This document shows, piece by piece, positions 35,902-45,900 of a DNA stretch of 64,000 bases. The notes beneath the pieces were generated by a model. That model was not told the DNA's origin. It did not search any database and saw only the letters and a list, made by a program, of their open reading frames with translations. The translations under genes were made by a program, and so were the position numbers. The stretch is from Pelosinus sp. UFO1 (GTDB taxonomy: Bacteria; Bacillota; Negativicutes; DSM-13327), in NCBI RefSeq assembly GCF_000725345.1, contig NZ_CP008852.1, forward strand, positions 4,022,001-4,086,000. Reading direction: 5' to 3'. Position 1 is the stretch's first letter; each line of letters starts with the position of its first letter.

Positions 35902-36765
35902 CTACATAGTCATTCGACAAATTGATCCTACCACTGGCCGATAGGGAAATAGGGGTCTACTGCTAGCCTTAGCAACTAGCTCAGCCAATGGACCTAACTG
36001 ACTTGTTTTAACGCCGCAATGATATCCATAAAATTTTTCTAAGGAAGCCGTAACCTCCTCCAAAGATGCATTTCCCGCTCTTTCCCCAATACCCGCTAAC
36101 GTAACACTTGCGAACGCTGCCCCAGCTTGAAAGGCTGCTAGAGTATTTGCAGTGGCCAAGCCAAAATCATTATGACCATGAAACTCAATGGGCAGGGAAC
36201 AGCGTTTGACTAAATCTTGCAAACGATCGAAGGTCATAAATGGATCAAGACAGCCTACCGTATCAGCAAATCGAACCCTCGTAGCCCCATATTGAGCAGC
36301 AACGTCAGCAAATTGCAGGAAAAAATCAGAATCGGCCCTTGAAGTATCTTCCGCACCTACGGTAATGGTACAGCCATAACTTTGCACTAACTGCAATGCC
36401 ATCTTCAGTTGTTTCATCACCCATTCTCGATCTTTTTTTAGCTTCTGGAAAATATGCAAATCAGATACAGGTAATGAAACATGAATGCACGAAAAACCAC
36501 AGTCCAAGGATGCTCGGATATCTGCTAACTCTGCCCGATTCCAGGCAATTAGAGTTGCCCGCAAAGGTAGACTCAAAAGAGAACGCAGGGTTTCCTGCTC
36601 TTCTTTTCCCATTGCTGGTGTACCAGCCTCAATCCAAGCAACACCAGCCTGGTCGAGAGCAATTGCCATATTTATTTTTTCTTCGGTAGAAAAAACAACC
36701 CCTGCCGATTGCTCACCATCACGAAAGGTCGTATCAACAAGTTGGAATCCCATCTTACCTCCCAT
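35902..36765 (-). CDS. nifV-alpha: Homocitrate synthase, catalytic (alpha) part
   Basis: 287 residues forming the TIM-barrel of the homocitrate/isopropylmalate synthase family. Catalytic signature DTTFRDGEQSAGVVFS near the N-terminus, metal-binding EFHGHNDFGLATANTLAAFQ, and GIGERAGNASLEEV are intact, but the C-terminal domain is absent. Homocitrate is the organic part of nitrogenase cofactors. The split into two adjacent genes, omega then alpha, is known from Clostridium pasteurianum. ATG 36765 has GGGAGG eight bases ahead. It is 27 bases after the omega gene. Confidence 0.9.
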   Translation of the reverse strand: MGGKMGFQLVDTTFRDGEQSAGVVFSTEEKINMAIALDQAGVAWIEAGTPAMGKEEQETLRSLLSLPLRATLIAWNRAELADIRASLDCGFSCIHVSLPVSDLHIFQKLKKDREWVMKQLKMALQLVQSYGCTITVGAEDTSRADSDFFLQFADVAAQYGATRVRFADTVGCLDPFMTFDRLQDLVKRCSLPIEFHGHNDFGLATANTLAAFQAGAAFASVTLAGIGERAGNASLEEVTASLEKFYGYHCGVKTSQLGPLAELVAKASSRPLFPYRPVVGSICRMTM

Positions 36766-36792
36766 GATAAATCCCTCCCTAATTCCTGGCGG

Positions 36793-37881
36793 CTAGCCAA
36801 GCTGACTTTGATCGATTTGATTTCTCCGCCAATATAGTTGATGCAGCTGTAAATCAGATAATGGTCTTTTTTGTACCGATGCAAGTCTCCTGACTTTTTC
36901 AAGCATCTCTAACGCTTCTGCCTGATCTAATTCTAGGTTCCATTGCTGGAATTTCACTTTAAGAGAAGCAGTACCAGAATGCTTACCAATAATTAATTGC
37001 CTTATTTGCCCTACTTCTTCTGGTTGAATAACTTCATAGAGTAACGGATTTTTTGTAATACCATCCACATGTATTCCCGACTCATGGGCGAATACATCGC
37101 GGCCAATCAATGCCTTATCAACAGGTAACTCAATTCCCATATACGACAAAATTTCCATACAATCTTTCGTCAAGGAACTTCCCGATGATATTTGATCTTG
37201 CTTCCATAAATGTTTCACCGCCATTAAAACTTCTTCCATGGCAGCATGATTTGGCGCTCCCACACCACCCACTGCTGTTGCTACATATTCAACCCCCGAT
37301 CTAAGTGCAGCAAGACTATTGGCTGTAGCTAAGCCATAGGCATTATGTCCATGAAATTCTATCGGGCAAGGTATTGTCTGCTGTAATAGCTCTAGATTTT
37401 GGCATACACCAAAAGGCTCTAAAGTACTTCCCACGTCTTGATAAATAAATCGTTTAACTTTATAACACAGCAAAAGTGACCAATATAAAGCTAATTCAGA
37501 GGTAGAAAGATCCGCAGCATTTTCAATACATAGATAAATTTCTTGCGCAAATTCTCGGACTGTAGCTAATGCATTTGTGAGCTGATCCAAAGATGAATGC
37601 TGAGGCTGATGGCGCCAGGTAATGATCACTTTTGAGAAGCCCATTTGTCTGACCTTTGCTATTTCCTCAAAGGAAGAGTAAATTTTGCAGCGCATCAAGG
37701 GTAGTAACGAAGCCTGCACTAGTTCGATACCATTTGCTGGAAAATAACAAAATGACACATCTACACTTTCTACTCCATATTTCTTCAAAATAGGTATCAT
37801 CAACTCAATTGTAGTCATTGGTATCCCTAAACGTAATGCTTCATTTACTGTCTGATCAGCGACCATCACCATCTGTCTCAT
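36793..37881 (-). CDS. nifV-omega: Homocitrate synthase, C-terminal (omega) part
   Basis: 362 residues. The N-terminal half still resembles a synthase barrel (EFHGHNAYGLATANSLAALRSG) but lacks the catalytic DTTxRDGEQ start, while the C-terminal half is the typical synthase extension (GRDVFAHESGIHVDGITKNPLLYE, LIIGKHSGTASLKVKF). Together with the next gene it would make a two-subunit homocitrate synthase. ATG 37881 has GGGAGA upstream, and it follows nifB by 42 bases, so nifB and both nifV genes form one unit. Confidence 0.9.
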   Translation of the reverse strand: MRQMVMVADQTVNEALRLGIPMTTIELMIPILKKYGVESVDVSFCYFPANGIELVQASLLPLMRCKIYSSFEEIAKVRQMGFSKVIITWRHQPQHSSLDQLTNALATVREFAQEIYLCIENAADLSTSELALYWSLLLCYKVKRFIYQDVGSTLEPFGVCQNLELLQQTIPCPIEFHGHNAYGLATANSLAALRSGVEYVATAVGGVGAPNHAAMEEVLMAVKHLWKQDQISSGSSLTKDCMEILSYMGIELPVDKALIGRDVFAHESGIHVDGITKNPLLYEVIQPEEVGQIRQLIIGKHSGTASLKVKFQQWNLELDQAEALEMLEKVRRLASVQKRPLSDLQLHQLYWRRNQIDQSQLG

Positions 37882-37923
37882 TTGAGCACTCTCCCTTCCA
37901 ATTTTGAAAAGTTACATTCTACA

Positions 37924-38955
37924 TTAGCTGTTGCTGCGTAAACAGTAATCCTTATTTTCCGTAGCATGACCGAAATACAAATTAACCAATTTTCCTTGCT
38001 GCGAAGTTACAGCGATTTTAGTTTTTTTCTCTTGTTCAATACTTGGTAAAGACATAAGCGTTGACTCATTATCCCGGAATTCTTGGGATCGATCCGCACC
38101 AAGCAGCCCAATAGCATCTGCACGACATTGTTTACAGTGACGCATCTGCATGACATCTAATTCACAAGAATTTCTCATCTCATTGACATCTTTCATTGTA
38201 GTTTGCGGAAAACTTTCAAAAACACTACCTTTAGCTGGAATCAGTGGCATAATATTAGTAACATAAACGCCAAGTTCTTTCATCTTTTTTACAACCTCTG
38301 GAATATGTTGGTCATTAATACCTTTCAGCATCACAATATTAATTTTCACAATGATTCCCTGGCTTGTAAGTTTTAGAATACCAGCCAATTGGTTTTCAAT
38401 CAGAATTTTTACGCCTGCTTCCCCTTCATAATGCTGTCCCTTATAATTAACATGTTTATAGATCTTAGCTCCAATCCCAAGATCTAAACAATTCACCGTT
38501 ACTGTTACATGGGTTACGCCGAGTTCCACAATTTCCTGGGCATATTCAGGCAACAGCAATCCATTCGTTGAAAGGCAAAAAACAATCTGTGGGTTTTTCT
38601 CGCGAATTAAGCGTATCGTCTCTCGCGTATTTCCCCAATCAGCTAAGGCATCCCCAGGCCCTGCAATTCCTACCACACTAAGCTCTTCAACCTTTTCGCT
38701 TACCCTATCAAATTTTTTTTTGGCCCCTTGTGGCGTAAGTATTTCACTGGTTACACCTGGACGACTCTCATTTACACAATCAAATTTACGATTACAATAA
38801 TTACAACTAATATTACAATAGGGCGCAACAGGGAGATGCATTCTAGCAAATTTTTGATGAGCGTCAAAGGAGTAACAAGGATGCTTCTTGGTCTTTTCCA
38901 ACATAGTAGTAGCCGTTTGCATTTTGGTATCCGGTGTTGAACCTGAGCAATCCAT
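37924..38955 (-). CDS. nifB: NifB, FeMo/FeFe-cofactor precursor synthase (shortened C-terminus)
   Basis: Radical SAM enzyme that builds the carbide-containing [8Fe-9S-C] core (NifB-co) required by all nitrogenases. Cluster motif CNISCNYC (about residue 49), then NRKFDCVNESRPGVTSE, and a second Cys set MQMRHCKQCRADAIGLLG near residue 265-285. Most bacterial NifB proteins continue with a NifX-like domain of about 100 residues; here it begins (KIAVTSQQGKLVNLYFGHA) but ends after about 30 residues. 343 residues in total. ATG 38955 has GAGGTG six bases ahead; the GTG inside that site is not the start. Confidence 0.94.
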   Translation of the reverse strand: MDCSGSTPDTKMQTATTMLEKTKKHPCYSFDAHQKFARMHLPVAPYCNISCNYCNRKFDCVNESRPGVTSEILTPQGAKKKFDRVSEKVEELSVVGIAGPGDALADWGNTRETIRLIREKNPQIVFCLSTNGLLLPEYAQEIVELGVTHVTVTVNCLDLGIGAKIYKHVNYKGQHYEGEAGVKILIENQLAGILKLTSQGIIVKINIVMLKGINDQHIPEVVKKMKELGVYVTNIMPLIPAKGSVFESFPQTTMKDVNEMRNSCELDVMQMRHCKQCRADAIGLLGADRSQEFRDNESTLMSLPSIEQEKKTKIAVTSQQGKLVNLYFGHATENKDYCLRSNS

Positions 38956-39009
38956 ATTTTTCACCTCAATCTTCTATGATAATTCTTTCTTTTATATCCT
39001 TTTCTTAAT

Positions 39010-39051
39010 GATTCTGCCAGAACCTGATCACAATCAGGAACTGGCAGAATC
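39010..39051. terminator. Strong hairpin between anfK and nifB
   Basis: Arms GATTCTGCCAG and CTGGCAGAATC continued by CCTGAT/ATCAGG across a two-base mismatch. There is no U tail on the minus strand, so it may be an attenuating or mRNA-stabilising hairpin that separates anfHIDGK from the nifB-nifV part. Confidence 0.6.
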
Positions 39052-39115
39052 TAACCAACGTCCAATTAACTCTTATAATAAATTGATGCTCAGAAACTTA
39101 ATGCATTCACAGGCC

Positions 39116-40504
39116 TTACCAAACATTGAGAATCCATTCCTTGTTCTTCTTGTACTCCATGTCGGCAAACAGGGTGTTTGCCATTTCTTCAGCCAACCAC
39201 ATCGCGCCTGCGTAGCCAACGACTGGATGACGGTGCAGTCCCGCACGGTCGTAAGTAGGGAAACCCACCCGTACCATAGGAATATTGTTATCGATAGAAA
39301 TAAATCGTCCCTTAGAATGACCTAAGATAAGATCAAGTTCAAGTCCCTCGTTCTTAATCCGGTTTTCTAGTTCCCATAAATCTGCATTCATAATAATCTG
39401 CATGTCAAAAGAAACATTTTCTTGCAGCGCCTTGATGCGAGGATCGTTCGGATAGGAGGTATTGTCATCGCCGAGTAGGAGCAGCACAGGTTTCATCTCA
39501 AGGTCGAGACAAAACTCTGCAAGACCAATAACAAGATCGGCATTTCCATAGATAGCGACTTTCTTATCCGCAAAAAACATATGGGTAAGGTCGGTCAACG
39601 CATCAAGGGCGATACCTCGCTCATGAACGAGAGATTTAGGAATTGACTTACCAGTTAATTTTTTCAGATTCTGAAGAAAGATATCTGTATTGCGGATGCC
39701 AATAGGGGTTGGTCCAACGATGGTCGGAATGCCAAATTCGCTTTCAAGATATTTCGCAGCTAGACCACATTCATATCTATTTAGCGCGATGGTTCCCAAC
39801 GCATCTGCCGTTCCCGTCAGATCCTCAATCGTCGTGCTGCCATAGGAAACCGAGTTCCCGTCTGGCATCACAGGAGAATCAAAGCTTTCAATTTCGAAAA
39901 GAACAGTCGCATCCACCTGCATTTCGGCTAGAAGATGTTTAAGTGCTGTTACATCTCCTGGATTAACCCATCCAGTGATTAGGTTGAGTTTTCCGTTTGG
40001 TTTATCTGGTTTTGCAAAATGACTTACAATATCCTTCACCGCAACATCGTAACCACTTACCATACTTCCCTTAAAGCTGGGTGAATGAATAGGAATCAGA
40101 TGAACTTCCCGGTCAGCATATTTTTCTTTTAAAAGTCCGTTATTAAGCTTCAAAACGACACCATCAATATCATCGCCAATGACTTCCGTCGAGCAGGTTG
40201 ATATGATAGGTATGACTTTCACATGAGGATACCGCATTAAAAGTACATCGACGGCTTCTTCAACGCGATGAGTAGCACCAAACACCGCACCATCTTCATG
40301 GAGAGAGGAAGAAGCAATTTCAAAGCTTTCCTTAAAATGCTGGGAGAATAGCAGGCGGACGAACATAACGCAACCCTGTCCTCCATGAACGATCCCAATA
40401 CATTCTTTTATTCCTATACTGGCATACTGCGCGCCACAAGGCTGGCATGTTAATATTGGGTTGATAACGCCGGCACGCTCTTTTTCTTTCACTTCACAAT
40501 GCAT
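39116..40504 (-). CDS. anfK: Iron-only nitrogenase beta subunit
   Basis: 462 residues. P-cluster ligands are in place: ILTCQPCGAQYA, VHGGQGCVMF and IISTCSTEVIGDD. The sequence agrees with what I recall of Azotobacter AnfK across its length (HCEVKEKERAG... NKEWILNVW) and is shorter at the N-terminus than NifK, as in alternative nitrogenases. ATG 40504 is chosen because AAAGGAG precedes it; the longer frame to 40555 has no site. It follows anfG by 69 bases and forms the (alpha-beta-delta)2 component with AnfD and AnfG. Confidence 0.95.
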   Translation of the reverse strand: MHCEVKEKERAGVINPILTCQPCGAQYASIGIKECIGIVHGGQGCVMFVRLLFSQHFKESFEIASSSLHEDGAVFGATHRVEEAVDVLLMRYPHVKVIPIISTCSTEVIGDDIDGVVLKLNNGLLKEKYADREVHLIPIHSPSFKGSMVSGYDVAVKDIVSHFAKPDKPNGKLNLITGWVNPGDVTALKHLLAEMQVDATVLFEIESFDSPVMPDGNSVSYGSTTIEDLTGTADALGTIALNRYECGLAAKYLESEFGIPTIVGPTPIGIRNTDIFLQNLKKLTGKSIPKSLVHERGIALDALTDLTHMFFADKKVAIYGNADLVIGLAEFCLDLEMKPVLLLLGDDNTSYPNDPRIKALQENVSFDMQIIMNADLWELENRIKNEGLELDLILGHSKGRFISIDNNIPMVRVGFPTYDRAGLHRHPVVGYAGAMWLAEEMANTLFADMEYKKNKEWILNVW

Positions 40505-40572
40505 AGAAATACTCCTTTTCCCATTTATTTTATTTTGCGTCCGCCGTGACGGCACAGTTTTGATTGTCAGAC

Positions 40573-40923
40573 TTAATAATGCGGGTCAGTAAGTTCTGCA
40601 TTAAGGGATCCTTTAATAGTTAGGTAGTCTATGCGATCTTTGAGCCCCTGCATAAGTAACTTAATCTCTCCTTTGTCCAGCGTAGCCATCCACGCATAAC
40701 GAGATTTGAAAGCATCAGCTAAACATACAGCATCTACCCAATAACATTTATCAGTCGGAGTTTCCTTTTCAACAGGTTCTTCGCATAATATCTGCATGGT
40801 TTTCGTCAAGATTCCCTCATTTTGTTTTTCTCTGTCCCAGGCACGAGAGTGAAACTGCCACAAACAGTTTTTCATAATATAATCTACTAGTTGTTCAACT
40901 CTGTCTTTCATCATATCCTCCAT
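40573..40923 (-). CDS. anfG: Iron-only nitrogenase delta subunit
   Basis: 116 residues. The delta subunit exists only in V- and Fe-only nitrogenases, so this gene alone excludes a Mo enzyme. The segment [20 protein letters not shown], the middle [13 protein letters not shown] and the end [21 protein letters not shown]-like tail match AnfG closely (more than VnfG, from memory). ATG 40923 with GGGAGG six bases ahead; a GTG directly upstream and an internal ATG pair are alternatives. Between anfD and anfK with 12-base and 69-base gaps. Confidence 0.95.
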   Translation of the reverse strand: MEDMMKDRVEQLVDYIMKNCLWQFHSRAWDREKQNEGILTKTMQILCEEPVEKETPTDKCYWVDAVCLADAFKSRYAWMATLDKGEIKLLMQGLKDRIDYLTIKGSLNAELTDPHY

Positions 40924-40935
40924 CACTATCCTCCC

Positions 40936-42941
<2,006 letters not shown>

Positions 42942-42953
42942 AACGCCATCTCC

Positions 42954-43280
42954 TTATAGCCCAGCAACGCCGCTGGAAACGGTATAAACTTCATCCGTAG
43001 AACTGATAAATATTTTCCCATCGCCAAAGGCTCCTTCTTCACCAGTCTTAGCATGGCGGAGAATAACATCCAATACATCATCTTTATCTTCATCATTAAT
43101 CACTAGCATGATTAGACTTTTAGGAATTTCATCATATACAACATCGCCAAACTTAATACCCTTTTGTTTACCGCGGCCTACAACATCCACTACAGTAGCA
43201 GCATGAAACCCAGCGCTAGAAAGCTCATCAAGAACCACTTCTTTTTTATCGGGTCTAACAATTGCTCTAACCATAATCAT
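42954..43280 (-). CDS. nifI1: NifI1, PII-family nitrogenase regulator
   Basis: 108-residue PII-like protein; start MIMVRAIVRPDKKEVVLDEL, T-loop segment VVGRGKQKGIKFGDVVYDEIPK, and C-terminal FGDGKIFISSTDEVYTV. It is the partner of NifI2, encoded 12 bases further on. GGGGAG lies nine bases before ATG 43280. Reports of NifI pairs within Fe-only nitrogenase operons are fewer than for Mo operons, so post-translational switching of the Fe-only enzyme is plausible here. Confidence 0.94.
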   Translation of the reverse strand: MIMVRAIVRPDKKEVVLDELSSAGFHAATVVDVVGRGKQKGIKFGDVVYDEIPKSLIMLVINDEDKDDVLDVILRHAKTGEEGAFGDGKIFISSTDEVYTVSSGVAGL

Positions 43281-43314
43281 ATATGTGTTCTCCCCTTAGT
43301 TTTTTTGTTTTCAA

Positions 43315-44157
<843 letters not shown>

Positions 44158-44238
44158 TTACTTTATTTTTTAGCTCTAAAAGATTGGTGCTACTTTCACC
44201 TTCACTTTGATTGCCCAGCAAATTCATTTTTACCATGT

Positions 44239-44267
44239 TGAAAAAAGAGAACCAACGTGTTATAATC
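44239..44267 (+). promoter_or_regulatory. Plus-strand promoter of the tandem RNAs
   Basis: TTGAAA, 17-base spacer, TATAAT, pointing away from anfH (divergent). The first structured RNA starts about seven bases downstream. Confidence 0.75.
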
Positions 44268-44273
44268 TATAAC

Positions 44274-44358
44274 GGGTAAATTGAATGAGCCTAGTGCCAC
44301 TGGGATTATAAAGTTTGCCTAGCTTCATGGGTACCACGAATACTCATGAAGCTTTTTA
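44274..44358 (+). ncRNA. Tandem structured RNA, element A
   Basis: About 85 bases: GGGTAAA, then CCTAGTGCCACTGGGATTA, a small stem (CUGGG with CCUAG), and a terminator hairpin AGCTTCATG/CATGAAGCT with loop segment UACCACGAAUA and a U tail. Element B repeats the whole arrangement. Family not recognised. Confidence 0.65.
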
Positions 44359-44419
44359 TCGTCTAAACCTATAAAATCACCACCCTTACTGAATAATTAG
44401 ACCTATTTATATGAAAAAT

Positions 44420-44505
44420 GGGTAAACCAAATAGACCTAGCGCCACTGGGATTAAAGTTCCAGTCCCTTCATAAATACCACGAATACTTATAAAAGGTTT
44501 TTATT
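44420..44505 (+). ncRNA. Tandem structured RNA, element B
   Basis: Homologue of element A: GGGTAAA, CCTAGCGCCACTGGGATTA, stem ACUGG/CCAGU (compensatory relative to A), terminator CCTTCATAAATA... with the same UACCACGAAUA loop and UUUUUAUUU. Only a weak promoter-like sequence precedes it, so it may be read through from A. Confidence 0.6.
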
Positions 44506-44506
44506 T

Positions 44507-44544
44507 GCTTCATGAGTACCACGAATACTCATGAGGCTTTTTAT
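44507..44544 (+). terminator. Third hairpin of the tandem RNA array
   Basis: GCTTCATGAGTA/TACTCATGAGGC with the same UACCACGAAUA loop and a U tail (TTTTTATTATTT). It has no upstream GGGTAAA/CCTAG part, and lies against the stop of the convergent transposase-like gene. Confidence 0.65.
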
Positions 44545-44567
44545 TATTTGTTTCGGATTTTGTGGTC

Positions 44568-45566
44568 TTAATTACATTCGGCTTGCAACGTCATCCTATC
44601 ATTTTCTAAATCATCTCTATGCCCTAATAGATTACGCCTTTGATGGAAAGGACAGGCTGCATTATATTTTATCATCCATCGATCAAAAGCAGGTTGGATC
44701 ATTCCTAATGATACGTCAAACGCTTCTGCCTCACTGAAAAAGTCATCCAAGAAATCTCGTTGAAAACGTTGTATAATGCCAAATTCATGCTTAGGCTCTA
44801 ACCACTTGATGCCCATCGCTAGAATACTGCCCTCAATCTTCCCTTCTTCCGCTTCCCAGTGATCTCGAGTCGATTTGAGAGAATGCAAAATAGTATGAAT
44901 CTCATAACCTCTTCTGCGATAAAAAGGAGCAATTTTTTCTTGCAACAACTTTAGCCCTATTTCACCAGAACAACGACGACTGACTTTGCCAAAAGCATAT
45001 CCATTATATAAATCAAATAGTAAGTGAAGATAAAACATTTTATTTAACCTTCGGAAGAAGATACATTCATATACTAGTAAATCCCCCGGTCTAACTGCTG
45101 GAAAATCTCGGTCACGAAACGCCGGATTCAATCGTTCAATGAACTGTACCTGCTTTTTGTCTAACTCTATTTCCTTATTAAAATAGAGTCGCATTAACTC
45201 CAGGCATACATCTTCTCTACTTTCAATACCACACTCTGTACGCAGATTTCGCAATTCTTCCATTGCCATAGAAATACCACGCTTATTTAAAAAATCCAAT
45301 ATACGAAAATCATTCCAGAAGGGATACTCTAAACAGATTGTCATTAATAAATCACTAAGTTTTTCGCTAGAAGATTTGCTACTTGTTACAGGAGGGATTG
45401 CTTCAGAAATAATGGTAACTCGATTGTTTTCATTCCAGTATAAATGCCCAGTAAATCCAATCGATCCATCTGTCCATGGCGCATCTACTTCAACATCGCC
45501 CAGCATCATTATCTGAAGTCCTGTTACACCGTGCTTCTTCGATGCTAATATGCTGTTACCCGACAC
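44568..45566 (-). CDS. Transposase-like protein with degenerate DDE site
   Basis: 332 residues. Residues about 65-120 resemble the helix-turn-helix of IS481-type transposases (LEYPFWNDFRILDFLNKRGI); about 155-310 resemble their integrase core (AVRPGDLLVYECIFFRRLNK, YNGYAFGKVSRRCSGEIGL, WMIKYNAACPFHQRRNLLGH). The three acidic residues are not kept: Glu167 stands for the first Asp, no Asp in the HSLKS region for the second, Gln266 for the Glu. The frame is intact, no inverted repeats or target duplication were seen, and a leader RNA with terminator precedes it. GTG 45566 has AAGGGGG eight bases ahead. Likely domesticated; function unknown. Confidence 0.7.
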   Translation of the reverse strand: MSGNSILASKKHGVTGLQIMMLGDVEVDAPWTDGSIGFTGHLYWNENNRVTIISEAIPPVTSSKSSSEKLSDLLMTICLEYPFWNDFRILDFLNKRGISMAMEELRNLRTECGIESREDVCLELMRLYFNKEIELDKKQVQFIERLNPAFRDRDFPAVRPGDLLVYECIFFRRLNKMFYLHLLFDLYNGYAFGKVSRRCSGEIGLKLLQEKIAPFYRRRGYEIHTILHSLKSTRDHWEAEEGKIEGSILAMGIKWLEPKHEFGIIQRFQRDFLDDFFSEAEAFDVSLGMIQPAFDRWMIKYNAACPFHQRRNLLGHRDDLENDRMTLQAECN

Positions 45567-45582
45567 AATACGCACCCCCTTA

Positions 45583-45678
45583 TAAAAAGTAATAGCCGAC
45601 CGGAACGCACACAGGCATTCGGTCGGCACTTCGTTGTACTCTAAACCAAAGACAACTTAAACATCATTAACTTAACTT
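45583..45678 (-). ncRNA. Leader RNA, copy 3 (upstream of the transposase-like gene)
   Basis: About 96 bases: a 5' part with a less clear hairpin (loop region UUGGUU), hairpin GUAC/GUGC with hexaloop AACGAA, terminator GCCGACCG/CGGUCGGC followed by a UA-rich U tail (UAUUACUUUUU). It ends 17 bases before the GTG start. Conserved with copies 1 and 2 over GUACAANGAMGU and the terminator stem, with paired changes. Confidence 0.68.
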
Positions 45679-45684
45679 GTTTAG

Positions 45685-45713
45685 ATTATACATCATGGTT
45701 TTATCCATTGCAA
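45685..45713 (-). promoter_or_regulatory. Promoter of leader RNA copy 3
   Basis: Minus strand TTGCAA, 17-base spacer, TATAAT. Possibly also the start of anf transcription by read-through, as no other promoter was seen before anfH. Confidence 0.7.
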
Positions 45714-45834
45714 TACATTTTAGTTAGTTTTGTTATTGTTGTTATATTCTGATTTCATATTCTTTTTCTATCGTACATTAACTTGTATTAATAAATTTTA
45801 TATTATATTACTTACTATAATCACCAAACAAAAA

Positions 45835-45870
45835 CATCCACTGTACGACCAAAAGATTGCATAGTGGATG
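45835..45870 (-). terminator. Terminator of the aminotransferase gene
   Basis: CATCCACT/AGTGGATG arms, 20-base loop, then UUUUUGUUUGG on the minus strand; 31 bases past the stop. Confidence 0.75.
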
Positions 45871-45900
45871 CCTCAATCCATATGTTACGATATTACTGAA

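Noticed and set aside
44321-44537. Mini-ykkC (guanidine-II) hairpins because of ACGA in the loops
   Set aside because: The ACGA is not closed by the required short stem; the loops are seven to eleven bases with UACCACGAAUA conserved instead.
45566-45629. Upstream start (ATG 45629) for the transposase-like gene
   Set aside because: It would run through the leader terminator hairpin and has no ribosome site; GTG 45566 has an excellent one.
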